From positions 1,847,066 to 1,911,065 of the forward strand of contig NZ_FUEZ01000004.1 of assembly GCF_900157365.1 (NCBI RefSeq): a DNA stretch of 64,000 nucleotides, read 5' to 3'. The stretch's first letter is position 1; each line of letters starts with the position of its first letter. The notes under the pieces were generated by a model. It was given only the letters and a program-made list of their open reading frames with translations, had not been told where the DNA came from and ran no database searches. Origin of the DNA: Mycobacterium numidiamassiliense (lineage in GTDB: Bacteria > Actinomycetota > Actinomycetes > Mycobacteriales > Mycobacteriaceae). This document shows positions 8,159 to 19,000 of the stretch, in pieces. Both the position numbers and the translations under genes were made by a program.

Positions 8159-11100
8159 TTGCGTACTGCAACTGTCACACCCGTTGCCGTTATCGGCATG
8201 GCCTGCCGACTTCCCGGCGGAGTCGATTCCCCGCAACGTTTGTGGCAAGCGTTGTTGCGTGGCGACGACTTCATCGGCGAAATTCCCGCCGACCGATGGG
8301 ACGCGGACCTCTACTACGACCCCGAACCCGGTGTGCCCGGCCGGTCGGTGTCTCGATGGGGCGCCTTCCTGGACGACGTCGGCGGTTTTGACTGCGACTT
8401 CTTCGGCCTGACCGAGCGCGAGGCCACCGCGATCGACCCCCAGCACCGCCTTCTGCTGGAGACGTCGTGGGACGCCATCGAGCACGCGGGCCTGGACCCG
8501 GCGACCCTGGCGCAAACGCAGACCGGCGTGTTCGTCGGCCTGACCCACGGCGACTACGAGCTGCTGTCCGCCGACACCGGTGCCGCGGAGGGGCCCTACG
8601 GATTCACCGGCACCTGCAACAGCTTCGCGTCCGGTCGGGTGTCCTACACGCTCGGGCTGCATGGCCCCGCATCCACGGTGGATACCGCGTGTTCGTCGGG
8701 ATTGATGGCCGTGCACCAGGCCTGCGGCAGCCTGGACACCGGCGAGAGCGAGCTCGCCCTTGCCGGCGGCGTGGTCGTGATACTCGAACCGCGGAAGTCC
8801 ATTGCCGGATCTCTGCAGGGCATGTTGTCGCCCACTGGTCGTTGCCATGCCTTCGACGCCGCCGCCGACGGTTTCACCTCCGGCGAGGGCTGCGTGGTGC
8901 TGCTGCTCAAGCGGCTGGACGATGCGCAGCGCGACGGCGACCGCATCCTGGCGGTCGTCCGGGGCACGGCGGCCAATCAGGACGGCCGCACGCCGAACAT
9001 CGCGGCGCCGTCGGAGCAGGCGCAAGTCGCGGCGTATCGCAAGGCGCTGGCGGTCGGCGGCGTGGACCCCGCCACGGTCGGCATGGTCGAAGCGCACGGC
9101 ACCGGCACCCCGGTGGGAGACCCGGTCGAATACGCGAGCCTGGCCGCGGTGTACGGCACCGAGGGCCCGTGCGCGCTGGCGTCGGTGAAGACCAACTTCG
9201 GCCACATGCAGTCGACTTCCGGTGCGCTCGGGATGATGAAGGCGATCCTCGCGCTGGAGCATGGTGTGGTCCCGCAGAACCTGCACTTCAACCGGTTGCC
9301 CGACCAGCTGGCCGAAATCCCCACCGCGCTCTTTGTGCCGCAGGCCAATACGCCCTGGCCGACCAACGGCCACCACCTGCGGCGCGCCGCGGTGTCGTCG
9401 TACGGAATGTCGGGCACCAACGTGCACGCCGTCTTGGAACAAGCACCGCAACAAGCACCGGCACAGCCCCCCGCACCGGCTCCTGCGCCCGAACAGGCGC
9501 CGCCACCCGCACGGTCGGACGCGCCGCTGCTGTTCCCGGTGTCGGCGACCTCCGCCGAACAACTGCGGGTCACGGCGCAGCGGCTGGCGGAGTGGGTGGA
9601 CGAGCACGGCAGTGCGACGAACGGCACCACCGGGCTGCGCGACGTGGGGTACACGCTGGCTCGCCGCCGCGCCCATCGGCCGGTGCGCACCGTGGTGTCG
9701 GCCGCCAGCTTCGGCGAGCTGAGCTCGGCGCTGCGGGAGGTCGCCGACAGTGACATTCCGTATCAGCCCGCCGTGGGGCAAGGCGACCGCGGCCCGGTGT
9801 GGGTGTTCTCCGGGCAGGGCTCGCAGTGGTCCAAGATGGGCGCCGAGCTGCTGGCCAACGAGCCGGTGTTCGCCGCGACCATCGCGGCCATCGAGCCGGT
9901 GATCGCCGAGGAGTCGGGCTTTTCGGTGACCGAGGCGATGTCGGCGGCGGAGACGGTCAGTGGAATCGACCGCGTCCAGCCCACGATCTTCGCGATGCAG
10001 GTGGCGCTGGCCGAAACGATGAAGTCCTACGGGGTGCGGCCCGGCGCCGTGATCGGACACTCGCTCGGTGAGGCGGCCGCGGCGGTCGTCGCGGGCGCGC
10101 TGTCGCTCGAAGACGGGTTGCGCGTGATCTGCCGCCGCTCTCGGCTGATGACCCGCATCGCGGGCAGCGGCGCGATGGCATCGGTGGAATTGCCCGGCCA
10201 ACAAGTGCTTTCGGAGCTGACCGCGCGCGGCGTGTCCAACGTCGTGCTCGCCGTCGTCGCCTCGCCGACGTCGACCGTGGTCGGCGGTGACGCCAAGTCG
10301 ATTCGCGACCTGGTGGCGATGTGGGAGGAACAGGACGTGATGGCGCGCGAGGTGGCCGTGGACGTCGCCTCGCATTCACCGCAGGTCGAGCCGATCCTCG
10401 ATGAGTTGATCGACGTCCTGGCCGATCTCAAGCCGAAGGCTCCCGACGTTCCGTACTACTCGGCCACGCTGTGGAACCCGCGGGAGCAGCCGTCGTTCAC
10501 CGGCGACTACTGGGCGGAGAACCTGCGCTACACCGTGCGGTTCGGCGCCGCCGTGCAGGCGGCCCTCAAGGACGGCTTCCGGGTATTCGGCGAGCTGGCA
10601 CCCCACCCACTGCTCACTTATGCCGTCGAGCAGAACGCCGCCAGCCTCGACATGCCGATCGCCGCGCTGGCGGCCATGCGACGACGCGAGCTGGGGGCAC
10701 CTCCCGCCGGTGGGGGAGATCTGCCGGCTGGACTGCAGGGCTTCGTCGCCGACGTGCACAGCGCCGGCGCCGCGGTGGACTTCGCCACCCAGTACCCGGA
10801 CGGGCGGTTGGTGGACGCGCCGTTGCCCACCTGGACTCGGCGCAAGCTGCTGCTGAGCCGGGAGTCGGTCGACCAGGTGCAGGGCGCCTCGGTCCAGGCC
10901 ATCCACCCGCTGCTTGGTGCGCACGTGCACCTGCTGGAGGAGCCGGAGCGCCACGTCTGGCAGGGCGAGGTCGGCCTCGGCGTGCATCCTTGGCTCGCCG
11001 ACCACCAATTGCACAGAGTGGCAACGCTTCCCGGCGCCGCGTACTGCGAGATGGCGTTGACCGCCGCGCGCACGGCACTCGGCGACGAGTCCGAAGTGCA

Positions 11101-14100
11101 CGACATCACGTTCGATCAGACGCTGCTGCTGGACGACGACACGGTCGCCTCGTCGGCGGCGACGGTCGCGACCTCGGGTGCCCTGCAGTTCGCGGTGGAC
11201 ACCCATGAGGAGGGCCAGCGCGTTCGGCGGTCCAGCGCCGTCCTGCACGCCGCGACGGATGTGGCGCCACCGGCCGCGCACGACATCGATGTGCTGATCG
11301 CCAGCCACCCGGTGCGGATGGACGGCGACGACCTGCGGGACGCCTTCGACAGCGTCGGCATCCAGTACGGGCCGGCCTTCTCCGGCCTGGCCGCCACCTA
11401 CACCGCCGAGGGGATCGACGGCAGCGACGGGGCAGTCACCACCGCGCTGGCCGAGGTCGGGCTGCCCGGGGCCATTCGTTCGCAGCAGTCCGCGTACACC
11501 ACCCACCCCGCGCTGCTCGACGCCTGCTTCCAATCGGTCATCGTGCATCCCCAGGTGCAGAAGGCGGGCGCCGGCGGCCTGATGCTGCCGGTGGGTGTGC
11601 GCAGGCTGCGCAACTATCACTCGACCCGTAACGCGCATTACTGCCTCACCCGGGTCACGTCGTCGCTGAGCGGTGAATGCGAAGCCGACCTGGAAATTCT
11701 GGATCAGGCCGGAGCGGTGCTGCTGGCCGTCGAGGGGTTGCAGCTGTCGGCCGGGGTCTCCGAGCACGAGCAGGCCAACCGCGTGCTCAACGAGCGGCTG
11801 TTCACCATCGAATGGGAGCCGCGCGAGCTGCCCGAGGTATCGCAGATCGAGCCGGGCAGCTGGCTGCTGCTCAGCCCCACCGACGGCGATCCGCTGACCA
11901 CGCGCCTCGGCGAGGCACTGAATTCCGATGGCGCGCAATGTGTTACCGCGTCGCTGCCGCTCGGGCAATTGGATTCGCAGGACAGCGCGACGCTGCGTTC
12001 GCTGCTCAGCGGAAAAGCTCCGGGCGAGTTGAACGCGCACGGGTTGCTCAAACGCCTCACCGGCGTGGTCGTGGTGACCGCGCCACCTGCCGACGACACC
12101 GACGAGTTGCGGCGGGGCCGCGATTACGTGTCGCAGCTGGTCGGGATCGCGCGCGAACTCGCGGAACTTCCCGGCGAGGTACCGCGGCTGTTCCTGGTGA
12201 CCAGAAACGCCGCGACCGTGCGGGACGACGAGCTGGCGAACCTGGAGCAGGCCGGCCTGCGCGGGCTGATGCGCGTGATCGATTCCGAATACCCGCATCT
12301 GAGCGCCACCCAGATCGATGTGGACGAGCACACCGACGCCGCGCAGCTGTCGTGGCAACTGTCCAGCGGTTCGGAAGAGGACGAAACCGCTTGGCGCAGC
12401 GGCGATTGGTACACGGCTCGGCTGCGGTCCGGTCCGCTGCGCCCGGCCGAACGGCTGACCACGATCGTCGACCACGGACGCGACGGCATGCGCCTGCAGG
12501 TCCGCACGCCCGGTGATCTCGAATCGCTGGAGTTCATCGCGGTCGGCCGCGTTGCGCCAGGCGCAGGCCAGATCGAGGTCAAGGTCACCGCGTCCAGCGT
12601 CAACTTCGCCGACGTCCTCGTCGCCTTCGGCCAGTACCCCACCTTCGAGGGCTACCGCCAGCAGTTGGGCATCGACTTCGCCGGAGTGGTGACGGCGGTC
12701 GGGCCCGGCGTCACCGGGCACCAGGTCGGTGATCTGGTCGGCGGTTTGTCCCGCAACGGTTGCTGGGGCACGTTCGTCACGACCGACGCCCGCCTGGCCG
12801 TCCCGTTGCCGCCCGAGGTGTCGCTGGCCGATGCCGCCGCGGTCCCGACCACGGCGGCGACCGCCTGGTACGGCCTGCACGATCTGGCCCGCATCACATC
12901 GTCGGACAAGGTGCTGATCCACTCGGGCACCGGCGGTGTGGGACAGGCGGCCATCGCGATCGCACGCGCCGCGGGCTGCGAGATCTTCGCGACCGCGGGC
13001 AGCCCCCAGCGGCGACAGTTGCTGCACGACATGGGCATCGAGCATGTCTACGACTCGCGCAGCACCGACTTCGCCGAGCAGATCCGCAACGACACCCGCG
13101 GCTACGGCGTGGACGTCGTGCTCAACTCGCTGCCCGGCGCCGCCCAGCGGGCGGGCATCGAATTGCTGGCCTTCGGCGGGCGTTTCGTCGAGATCGGCAA
13201 ACGCGACATCTACGGCGACACCCGGCTCGGGTTGTTCCCGTTCCGCCGGAACTTGTCGCTCTACGCCGTCGACCTGGCGCTGCTGACGCACACCCATCCG
13301 GAGACCGTCCAGCGCCTGCTGGCCACGGTCTACCAGCACACCGCCGACGGGGTGCTGCCGTTGCCGCCGATCACGCGTTACCCCGTGCGCGATGCCGCCG
13401 CGGCGGTCCGCCTCGTCGGTGGTGCCGGGCACACCGGAAAGGTGCTGCTCGACGTGCCGCGCACCGGATCCAGCGTGGCCGTCATCCCGCCGGAGGAAAC
13501 ACCGGTGTTCCGACCCGACGGCGCCTACATCGTCACCGGCGGTTTGACCGGCCTCGGCCTGTACCTGGGCGGCGAAATGGCCGCTGCGGGTTGTGGCCGG
13601 ATCGTGCTCAACTCGCGCTCGGCGCCGACCGCGCAGGCGCAGGAGACCATCGCGAACCTGCGGGCCAGTGGCGCCGACATTCAGGTGGAGTGCGGCGATA
13701 TCGCCGAACCCGGATTCGCCGACCACCTGGTGAAGGTGGCCACCGGATCGGGGCTGCCGGTGCGCGGCGTGCTGCACTCCGCGGGTGTGGTCGAGGACGC
13801 GACGCTGCTCAACGTCACCGACGACCTGATCGACCGCTGCTGGGCGCCGAAGGCCTACGGCGGGTGGAACCTGCACCAGGCCTTGAAGGAAAGGGAAGCC
13901 GAACAGCCGCTGGATTGGTTCTGCTCGTTCTCGGCCGCTGCCGCGCTGGTGGGTTCGCCCGGGCAGGGCGCGTACGCGGCGGCCAACAGCTGGCTGAACG
14001 CCTTCGCCCACTGGCGCCGCGCCCAGGGACTGCCGAGCACCGCGATCGCATGGGGGGCGTGGTCCGAGGTCGGCCACGTCCGCGCCACCGCGATGGCCGA

Positions 14101-14569
14101 AGAGTACGGCGTGTCGATCGCGCCCGCCGAGGGCTATCAGGCGTTCCAGGAGTTACTGCGCTACAGCCGCCCGTACTCCTGCTACGCGCCGATCATGGGC
14201 TCAGCGTGGCTGAACGCCTTTGCGCAACGGAGCCGATTCGCCGAGGCGTTCCAGTCCATGGCTCACGGCCAGGCGGACAAGGGCGCTTTCGTCGCCGAAC
14301 TGAAGTCGGCGCCGCGCGACGATTGGCCCGGCATGCTCCGGCGGCTGATATCCGACCAGATCAGCCTGCTGTTGCGGCGCACCATCGACCCGGACCGGCC
14401 CCTGAGTGACTACGGCCTGGATTCGCTCGGCAACCTGGAATTGCGGACCAGGATCGAAACCGAAACCGGAATTCGGATCAGCCCCACCAAGATCACCACA
14501 GTTCGTGGTTTAGCAGACCACATCTGCGAGGAACTGGTAACTACGGAAGCTGCGTTGGCGACCCGCTGA
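8159..14569 (+). CDS. pks3: Mycocerosic-acid-synthase-type polyketide synthase (Pks3/4-like)
   Basis: An uninterrupted 2136-residue iterative type I PKS. Domains in order: KS (VDTACSSG, active Cys near 178), AT (GHSLGE near 634, with VDVASHSPQ suggesting methylmalonyl-CoA), DH (HPWLADHQ near 946), ER (GTGGVGQAA near 1590), KR (TGGLTGLGL near 1790) and ACP (GLDSLGN, phosphopantetheine Ser near 2089). A full reducing set with methylmalonyl selection gives multimethyl-branched fatty acids, the family product. In H37Rv the ortholog is split into pks3 and pks4; here it is intact. TTG 8159 gives the family-typical beginning RTATVTPVAVIGM and follows ggggg; ATG 8144 is the alternative. It heads a cassette with papA3 (20-bp gap) and mmpL10. 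No FadD ligase is adjacent, so chain activation must come from elsewhere. Confidence 0.95.
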   Translation: MRTATVTPVAVIGMACRLPGGVDSPQRLWQALLRGDDFIGEIPADRWDADLYYDPEPGVPGRSVSRWGAFLDDVGGFDCDFFGLTEREATAIDPQHRLLLETSWDAIEHAGLDPATLAQTQTGVFVGLTHGDYELLSADTGAAEGPYGFTGTCNSFASGRVSYTLGLHGPASTVDTACSSGLMAVHQACGSLDTGESELALAGGVVVILEPRKSIAGSLQGMLSPTGRCHAFDAAADGFTSGEGCVVLLLKRLDDAQRDGDRILAVVRGTAANQDGRTPNIAAPSEQAQVAAYRKALAVGGVDPATVGMVEAHGTGTPVGDPVEYASLAAVYGTEGPCALASVKTNFGHMQSTSGALGMMKAILALEHGVVPQNLHFNRLPDQLAEIPTALFVPQANTPWPTNGHHLRRAAVSSYGMSGTNVHAVLEQAPQQAPAQPPAPAPAPEQAPPPARSDAPLLFPVSATSAEQLRVTAQRLAEWVDEHGSATNGTTGLRDVGYTLARRRAHRPVRTVVSAASFGELSSALREVADSDIPYQPAVGQGDRGPVWVFSGQGSQWSKMGAELLANEPVFAATIAAIEPVIAEESGFSVTEAMSAAETVSGIDRVQPTIFAMQVALAETMKSYGVRPGAVIGHSLGEAAAAVVAGALSLEDGLRVICRRSRLMTRIAGSGAMASVELPGQQVLSELTARGVSNVVLAVVASPTSTVVGGDAKSIRDLVAMWEEQDVMAREVAVDVASHSPQVEPILDELIDVLADLKPKAPDVPYYSATLWNPREQPSFTGDYWAENLRYTVRFGAAVQAALKDGFRVFGELAPHPLLTYAVEQNAASLDMPIAALAAMRRRELGAPPAGGGDLPAGLQGFVADVHSAGAAVDFATQYPDGRLVDAPLPTWTRRKLLLSRESVDQVQGASVQAIHPLLGAHVHLLEEPERHVWQGEVGLGVHPWLADHQLHRVATLPGAAYCEMALTAARTALGDESEVHDITFDQTLLLDDDTVASSAATVATSGALQFAVDTHEEGQRVRRSSAVLHAATDVAPPAAHDIDVLIASHPVRMDGDDLRDAFDSVGIQYGPAFSGLAATYTAEGIDGSDGAVTTALAEVGLPGAIRSQQSAYTTHPALLDACFQSVIVHPQVQKAGAGGLMLPVGVRRLRNYHSTRNAHYCLTRVTSSLSGECEADLEILDQAGAVLLAVEGLQLSAGVSEHEQANRVLNERLFTIEWEPRELPEVSQIEPGSWLLLSPTDGDPLTTRLGEALNSDGAQCVTASLPLGQLDSQDSATLRSLLSGKAPGELNAHGLLKRLTGVVVVTAPPADDTDELRRGRDYVSQLVGIARELAELPGEVPRLFLVTRNAATVRDDELANLEQAGLRGLMRVIDSEYPHLSATQIDVDEHTDAAQLSWQLSSGSEEDETAWRSGDWYTARLRSGPLRPAERLTTIVDHGRDGMRLQVRTPGDLESLEFIAVGRVAPGAGQIEVKVTASSVNFADVLVAFGQYPTFEGYRQQLGIDFAGVVTAVGPGVTGHQVGDLVGGLSRNGCWGTFVTTDARLAVPLPPEVSLADAAAVPTTAATAWYGLHDLARITSSDKVLIHSGTGGVGQAAIAIARAAGCEIFATAGSPQRRQLLHDMGIEHVYDSRSTDFAEQIRNDTRGYGVDVVLNSLPGAAQRAGIELLAFGGRFVEIGKRDIYGDTRLGLFPFRRNLSLYAVDLALLTHTHPETVQRLLATVYQHTADGVLPLPPITRYPVRDAAAAVRLVGGAGHTGKVLLDVPRTGSSVAVIPPEETPVFRPDGAYIVTGGLTGLGLYLGGEMAAAGCGRIVLNSRSAPTAQAQETIANLRASGADIQVECGDIAEPGFADHLVKVATGSGLPVRGVLHSAGVVEDATLLNVTDDLIDRCWAPKAYGGWNLHQALKEREAEQPLDWFCSFSAAAALVGSPGQGAYAAANSWLNAFAHWRRAQGLPSTAIAWGAWSEVGHVRATAMAEEYGVSIAPAEGYQAFQELLRYSRPYSCYAPIMGSAWLNAFAQRSRFAEAFQSMAHGQADKGAFVAELKSAPRDDWPGMLRRLISDQISLLLRRTIDPDRPLSDYGLDSLGNLELRTRIETETGIRISPTKITTVRGLADHICEELVTTEAALATR

Positions 14570-14589
14570 CGCTTATCGAGGAGACAACG

Positions 14590-16005
14590 TTGCGGGTAGG
14601 GCCGTTAACCGTAGGCACGCTGTTCGATTGGGAACCCACCCCGGGTAACACCGTCTGTTGGCAACCGACGCCGGCCGCACGCGACAAGGCGGCACAGGCG
14701 CCGGTGAGTTCGGTGCCGGTCAGCTACATGCAGGCGCAACACATTCGCGGCTATGTCGAGCAGAAGGCAAAGGGGCTCGACTACTCGCGGCTGATGATCA
14801 TCAGCAGCGACCAACCGGGTCAGTGCGATATCCGCGCGGTCAATTACATTGTCAACGCGCACCTTCGGCGGCACGACACCTACCGCAGCTGGTTCGAGTA
14901 CACCGACGACGACCGGATCGTCCGGCGGACCATGCAGGACACCGCGGACATCGAATTCGTGCCTGTCAAACATGGCGAGCTGACGGTCAACGACATTCGG
15001 GACCTCGCGGTGAACACGCCGGATCCGTTGCAGTGGGGCTGCTTTCAGTTCGGAGTCATCCAGAGCGAGGACCACTTCACCTTCTTCGCCAGCGTCGACC
15101 ATGTGCATGTGGACGCCATGATCGTCGGCGTGACGCTCATGGAGTTCCACATGATGTACGGCTCGCTGGTGGGCGGGGGAGCGCCGCTGGAGTTGCCGGA
15201 GGCGGGCAGCTATGACGACTTCTGCATCCGGCAGCGACAGTTCACCGATGCGCTCACCGCGCAGTCCCCGCAGATTCGCGCGTGGACGGAGTTCGCCCAG
15301 GGCAATGACGGCAGCTTGCCCGAGTTCGCCCTGCCGCTCGGTGACCCGTCGAGGCCCAGCCGGGCCGACATCGTCACCATGCGGATGCTGGACGAGCAGC
15401 AGACGGCGCGGTTCGAGTCGGCCTGCACCGAGGCCGGTGCCCGCTTCATCGGTGGCGTGCTGGCCTGCTGCGGCCTGGCCGAACACGAATTGACCGGAGC
15501 GCAAACCTATTACGGGCTCACACCGCGCGACACCCGTAAAACCGTGGCCGATGCGCTGACCCAGGGCTGGTTCACCGGCCTGATCCCGATCACCGTGCCC
15601 ATCGCCGACACGTCGTTCGAGGATGCCGCGCGCGCCGCGCAGCTGTCCTTCGACACCGACGTGCAGCTGGCCGAGGTCCCCTACGACCGCGTGATCGAGC
15701 TGGCGCCGGCGCTGCACAAGCCGCGGCCGAACTTCCCGGTGATCAACTTCCTCGACGCGGGCACCGCCCCGCTGTCGGTGTTGCTCACCGCCGAATTGGA
15801 CGGACTCAATATCGGCGTCTACAGCGACGGTCGTTACTCGTATCAGATGTCGATCTACGTGATCCGGGTCGAGCAGGAAACCGCGGTGACGGTGATGTTC
15901 CCGGACAATCCGGAGGCGGAGAAATCGGTGGCGCGCTACCTGGACGCGTTGAAGTCCGTGTTCGAGCGCGTCGCCGAGAGTGGCCATTGGCGGAATGTCG
16001 CCTGA
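14590..16005 (+). CDS. papA3: Polyketide-associated acyltransferase PapA3
   Basis: The 471-residue product is a condensation-domain acyltransferase. The catalytic motif is DHVHVDA (HxxxD with Ala where many members have Gly), near residues 172-178, followed by MIVGVTLMEFHMMY, which matches M. tuberculosis PapA3 better than PapA1. PapA3 acylates trehalose with palmitate and a methyl-branched chain to make diacyltrehaloses. No membrane segment is present, so it acts in the cytosol next to the PKS. TTG 14590 follows gaggag with a 6-base spacer, so the rare start is well supported. It is 20 bp after pks and ends 33 bp before the mmpL start, in the same reading frame as mmpL. Confidence 0.94.
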   Translation: MRVGPLTVGTLFDWEPTPGNTVCWQPTPAARDKAAQAPVSSVPVSYMQAQHIRGYVEQKAKGLDYSRLMIISSDQPGQCDIRAVNYIVNAHLRRHDTYRSWFEYTDDDRIVRRTMQDTADIEFVPVKHGELTVNDIRDLAVNTPDPLQWGCFQFGVIQSEDHFTFFASVDHVHVDAMIVGVTLMEFHMMYGSLVGGGAPLELPEAGSYDDFCIRQRQFTDALTAQSPQIRAWTEFAQGNDGSLPEFALPLGDPSRPSRADIVTMRMLDEQQTARFESACTEAGARFIGGVLACCGLAEHELTGAQTYYGLTPRDTRKTVADALTQGWFTGLIPITVPIADTSFEDAARAAQLSFDTDVQLAEVPYDRVIELAPALHKPRPNFPVINFLDAGTAPLSVLLTAELDGLNIGVYSDGRYSYQMSIYVIRVEQETAVTVMFPDNPEAEKSVARYLDALKSVFERVAESGHWRNVA

Positions 16006-16038
16006 CCCAGAGCACCACACGCGACCGGAGGTGAGCTC

Positions 16039-19000
16039 ATCTTCGGTCGGCTAGGCGAGCTGGTATCGCGGCGGCCGTGGATTGTGATCGGGTGCTGGAT
16101 AGCACTTGCGCTGGTGCTGCCCCTGACGGTGCCGTCGTTGACGGAGATGTCGCAGCGACATCCCGTCGCCATCCTGCCTGCCGACGCACCGTCGGCGGTG
16201 ACCGCGAAAAAGATCACCCAGGCGTTCGGTCAGGCCGGGTCGGAAAACGTGCTGATCGTGCTGTTGACCGACGACAAGGGGCTGGGGCCGGCCGACGAGA
16301 ACGTCTATCGCGGCCTGGTGGATCGCCTGCACCGCGACACCAGAGACGTGGTGATGCTGCAGGACTTCCTCAGTACCCCGCCGCTGCATGACGTGCTGGC
16401 CAGCAAGGACGGCAAGGCGTGGATCCTGCCGGTCGGGCTTTCCGGCGAGTTGGGCACACCCGGGTCCTACCGCGCCTATACCAACGTCGTCGGCATGGTC
16501 AACGACACCCTGAAACGGAACAACGGCGCACCCGCCCTCAAGGCCACCATCACCGGGCCCGCCGCCACCGTCGCTGATTTGACCGACGCGGGGGCCCACG
16601 ATCGGGTGTCGATCGAACTGGCGATCACGATCTTGTTGCTGGTCATTCTGGCTGTCATCTATCGCAACCCGGTCACCATGCTGTTGCCGCTCATCACCAT
16701 TGGCGCCTCCTTGGTGGTCGCACAGGCGGTGGTTGCCGGTGTCTCGGCGCTGACCGGGATGCCGGTCTCCAACCAGACGATCGTCTTGTTGTCCGCGATG
16801 ATCGCCGGGGCAGGAACGGATTACGCCGTCTTCTTCATCAGCCGGTATCACGACTACGTTCGCCGGGACTCCGCGCCGGATGAGGATCCGAGCCGAGCGG
16901 TCCAGCGGGCGCTGGCTTCGATCGGCAAGGTGATCGCCGCGTCCGCCGCAACGGTCGGAATCACGTTCCTCGGCATGGGTTTCGCCGATCTCGGCCTGTT
17001 CTCCACGGTCGGCCCCGCTCTGGCGATCGCGATCGGTGTGGCGTTCCTGGCCGCGGTCACCCTGCTGCCCGCCGTCCTGATGGTGGCCGCCCCGCGCGGC
17101 TGGGTGACGCAACCCCGCGAACGCACCGCCGTCTTCTGGCGGCGAGCCGGGGTCCGCATCGTGCGCCGGCCCGCCCGCTATCTGGCCGCCAGCCTGGTGG
17201 TGCTGATCGCCCTGGCCAGTTGCACCGCGCTCGTCCGCTTCAACTACGACGACCGCAAGCAGCTGCCGGCCTCCGAGGGGAGTTCCCTCGGATACGTCGC
17301 GCTGGAGCACCATTTCCCGGTGAATCAGACGATCCCGGAATACTTGTTCATCCAATCCCCGCACGACCTGCGCACCCCGCAAGCCCTTGCCGACCTCGAG
17401 CAGATGGCACAACGGATCAGCCAGATTCCGGGCGTCGCCGCGGTGCGCGGCGTTACCCGGCCCACCGGAGAATCGCTGGAGCTGGCCAGGGCGACGTATC
17501 AAGCCGGGCAGGTCGGCAAGGAGCTGGGCGCGGGGGCGGACCAAATCGCCGACCGCACAAGTGATCTCAACCGGCTGTCCTCGGGCGCGGGCCTGCTGGC
17601 CGACAAGCTCGGTGACGTGCGGACCCAAGTGAGCCAGGCCATCGGCGGCATCAGCAGCCTGGTCGATGCGCTCGCGTCGGTCCAGGCCATGTTCGGGGGC
17701 GCGCGGACCCTCGGCGAAATCGACACTGCCGCAAGGCTTGTCAGCAACATACGGGCGCTCGGCGACATGATGCAGATCAACTTCTCGGGCGTCATTAACA
17801 ACTTCGAGTGGGTCGACGCCGTGGTCGCCGCCCTGGACGCCAGCCCGATCTGCGACGCCAATCCGCTGTGCGGTTCCGCGCGTGCCCAGTTCCACAGGCT
17901 GATCACCGCGCGCGACGACGGAACCCTGAGCAAGATTTCCGACTTGTTCCGGCAACTGCAAACGGCGCAGTCGTCCCAGACGCTGGCCGCGACGGTGAAC
18001 GGTATGAGCCGAACGCTGCAGGGCGCCGCCTCCTCCCTGCACGACCTGGGACTGGACAACCCGGGTGCCGCTCGGTCGAAGATCGCCATGGTGCAAAAGG
18101 GCGCGAACGACCTCGCCAGCGCGGGGCGTCAGGTCGCCGACGGCGTGCAGATTCTGGTCGACCAGGTCAAACGGATGGGTGTGGGTCTGGGCCGAGCGTC
18201 AGACTTTCTGATGGGCATGGGGCAGGACGCCTCGCAGCCGTCGATGGCGGGCTTCAACATCCCGGCCGGGGTACTGAAGACCGAGGACTTCAAAAAGCTT
18301 GCCCAGTCGTTCATCTCGCCGGATGGTCACTCGGTGCGGTACTTCATACAGACCGGCCTCGACCCGTTCAGCACCGCCGCTATGAATCAGGTCAACACGA
18401 TCCTTGACATCGCGAAAGGCGCGCAGCCGAATACGACGTTGTCCGACGCTTCGGTGTCGATCTCGGGATACCCGGTCACCCTGCGAGACACCCGGGACTA
18501 CTACGACCATGACATTCTGCTCATCGTCGTCGTGACCATCGTCGTCGTGCTGTTGATCCTCATCGCGTTGCTGCGCGCCATCGTGGCGCCACTGTACCTG
18601 GTCGGATCGGTGATCCTGTCGTGCCTGTCCGCGGTCGGCATCGGTGTGTTGACGTTCCAGGTGATATTGGGTCAGGAATTGCATTGGAGCGTACCCGGAT
18701 TGGCGTTCGTCGTGTTGGTCGCGGTGGGCGCGGACTACAACATGCTGCTCGCCTCGCGGTTGCGTGAGGAGGCACCGTTCGGAGTGCGCAGCGGAGTGAT
18801 TCGCACCGTGCGTTCCACCGGAGGAGTCATCACGGCGGCAGGCCTGATCTTCGCCGCCTCGATGTTCGGACTGCTGTTCTCCAGCATCGGCGCCGTCGTG
18901 CAGTCCGGCTTCGTGATCGGGGTGGGAATCCTGGTCGACACCTTCGTGGTGCGCACGATCACGGTGCCCGCCATCGCCGCCTTGTTACCCCGGGCGAGCT

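Noticed and set aside
8018..10375. 785-codon antisense frame over the KS and AT region
   Set aside because: Same reason: a codon-bias shadow with no recognisable domain.
10376..14077. 1233-codon open frame antisense to the PKS gene
   Set aside because: It mirrors the high-GC codon bias of the PKS, is rich in Arg/Gly/His without any domain, and overlaps a gene with complete PKS motifs.
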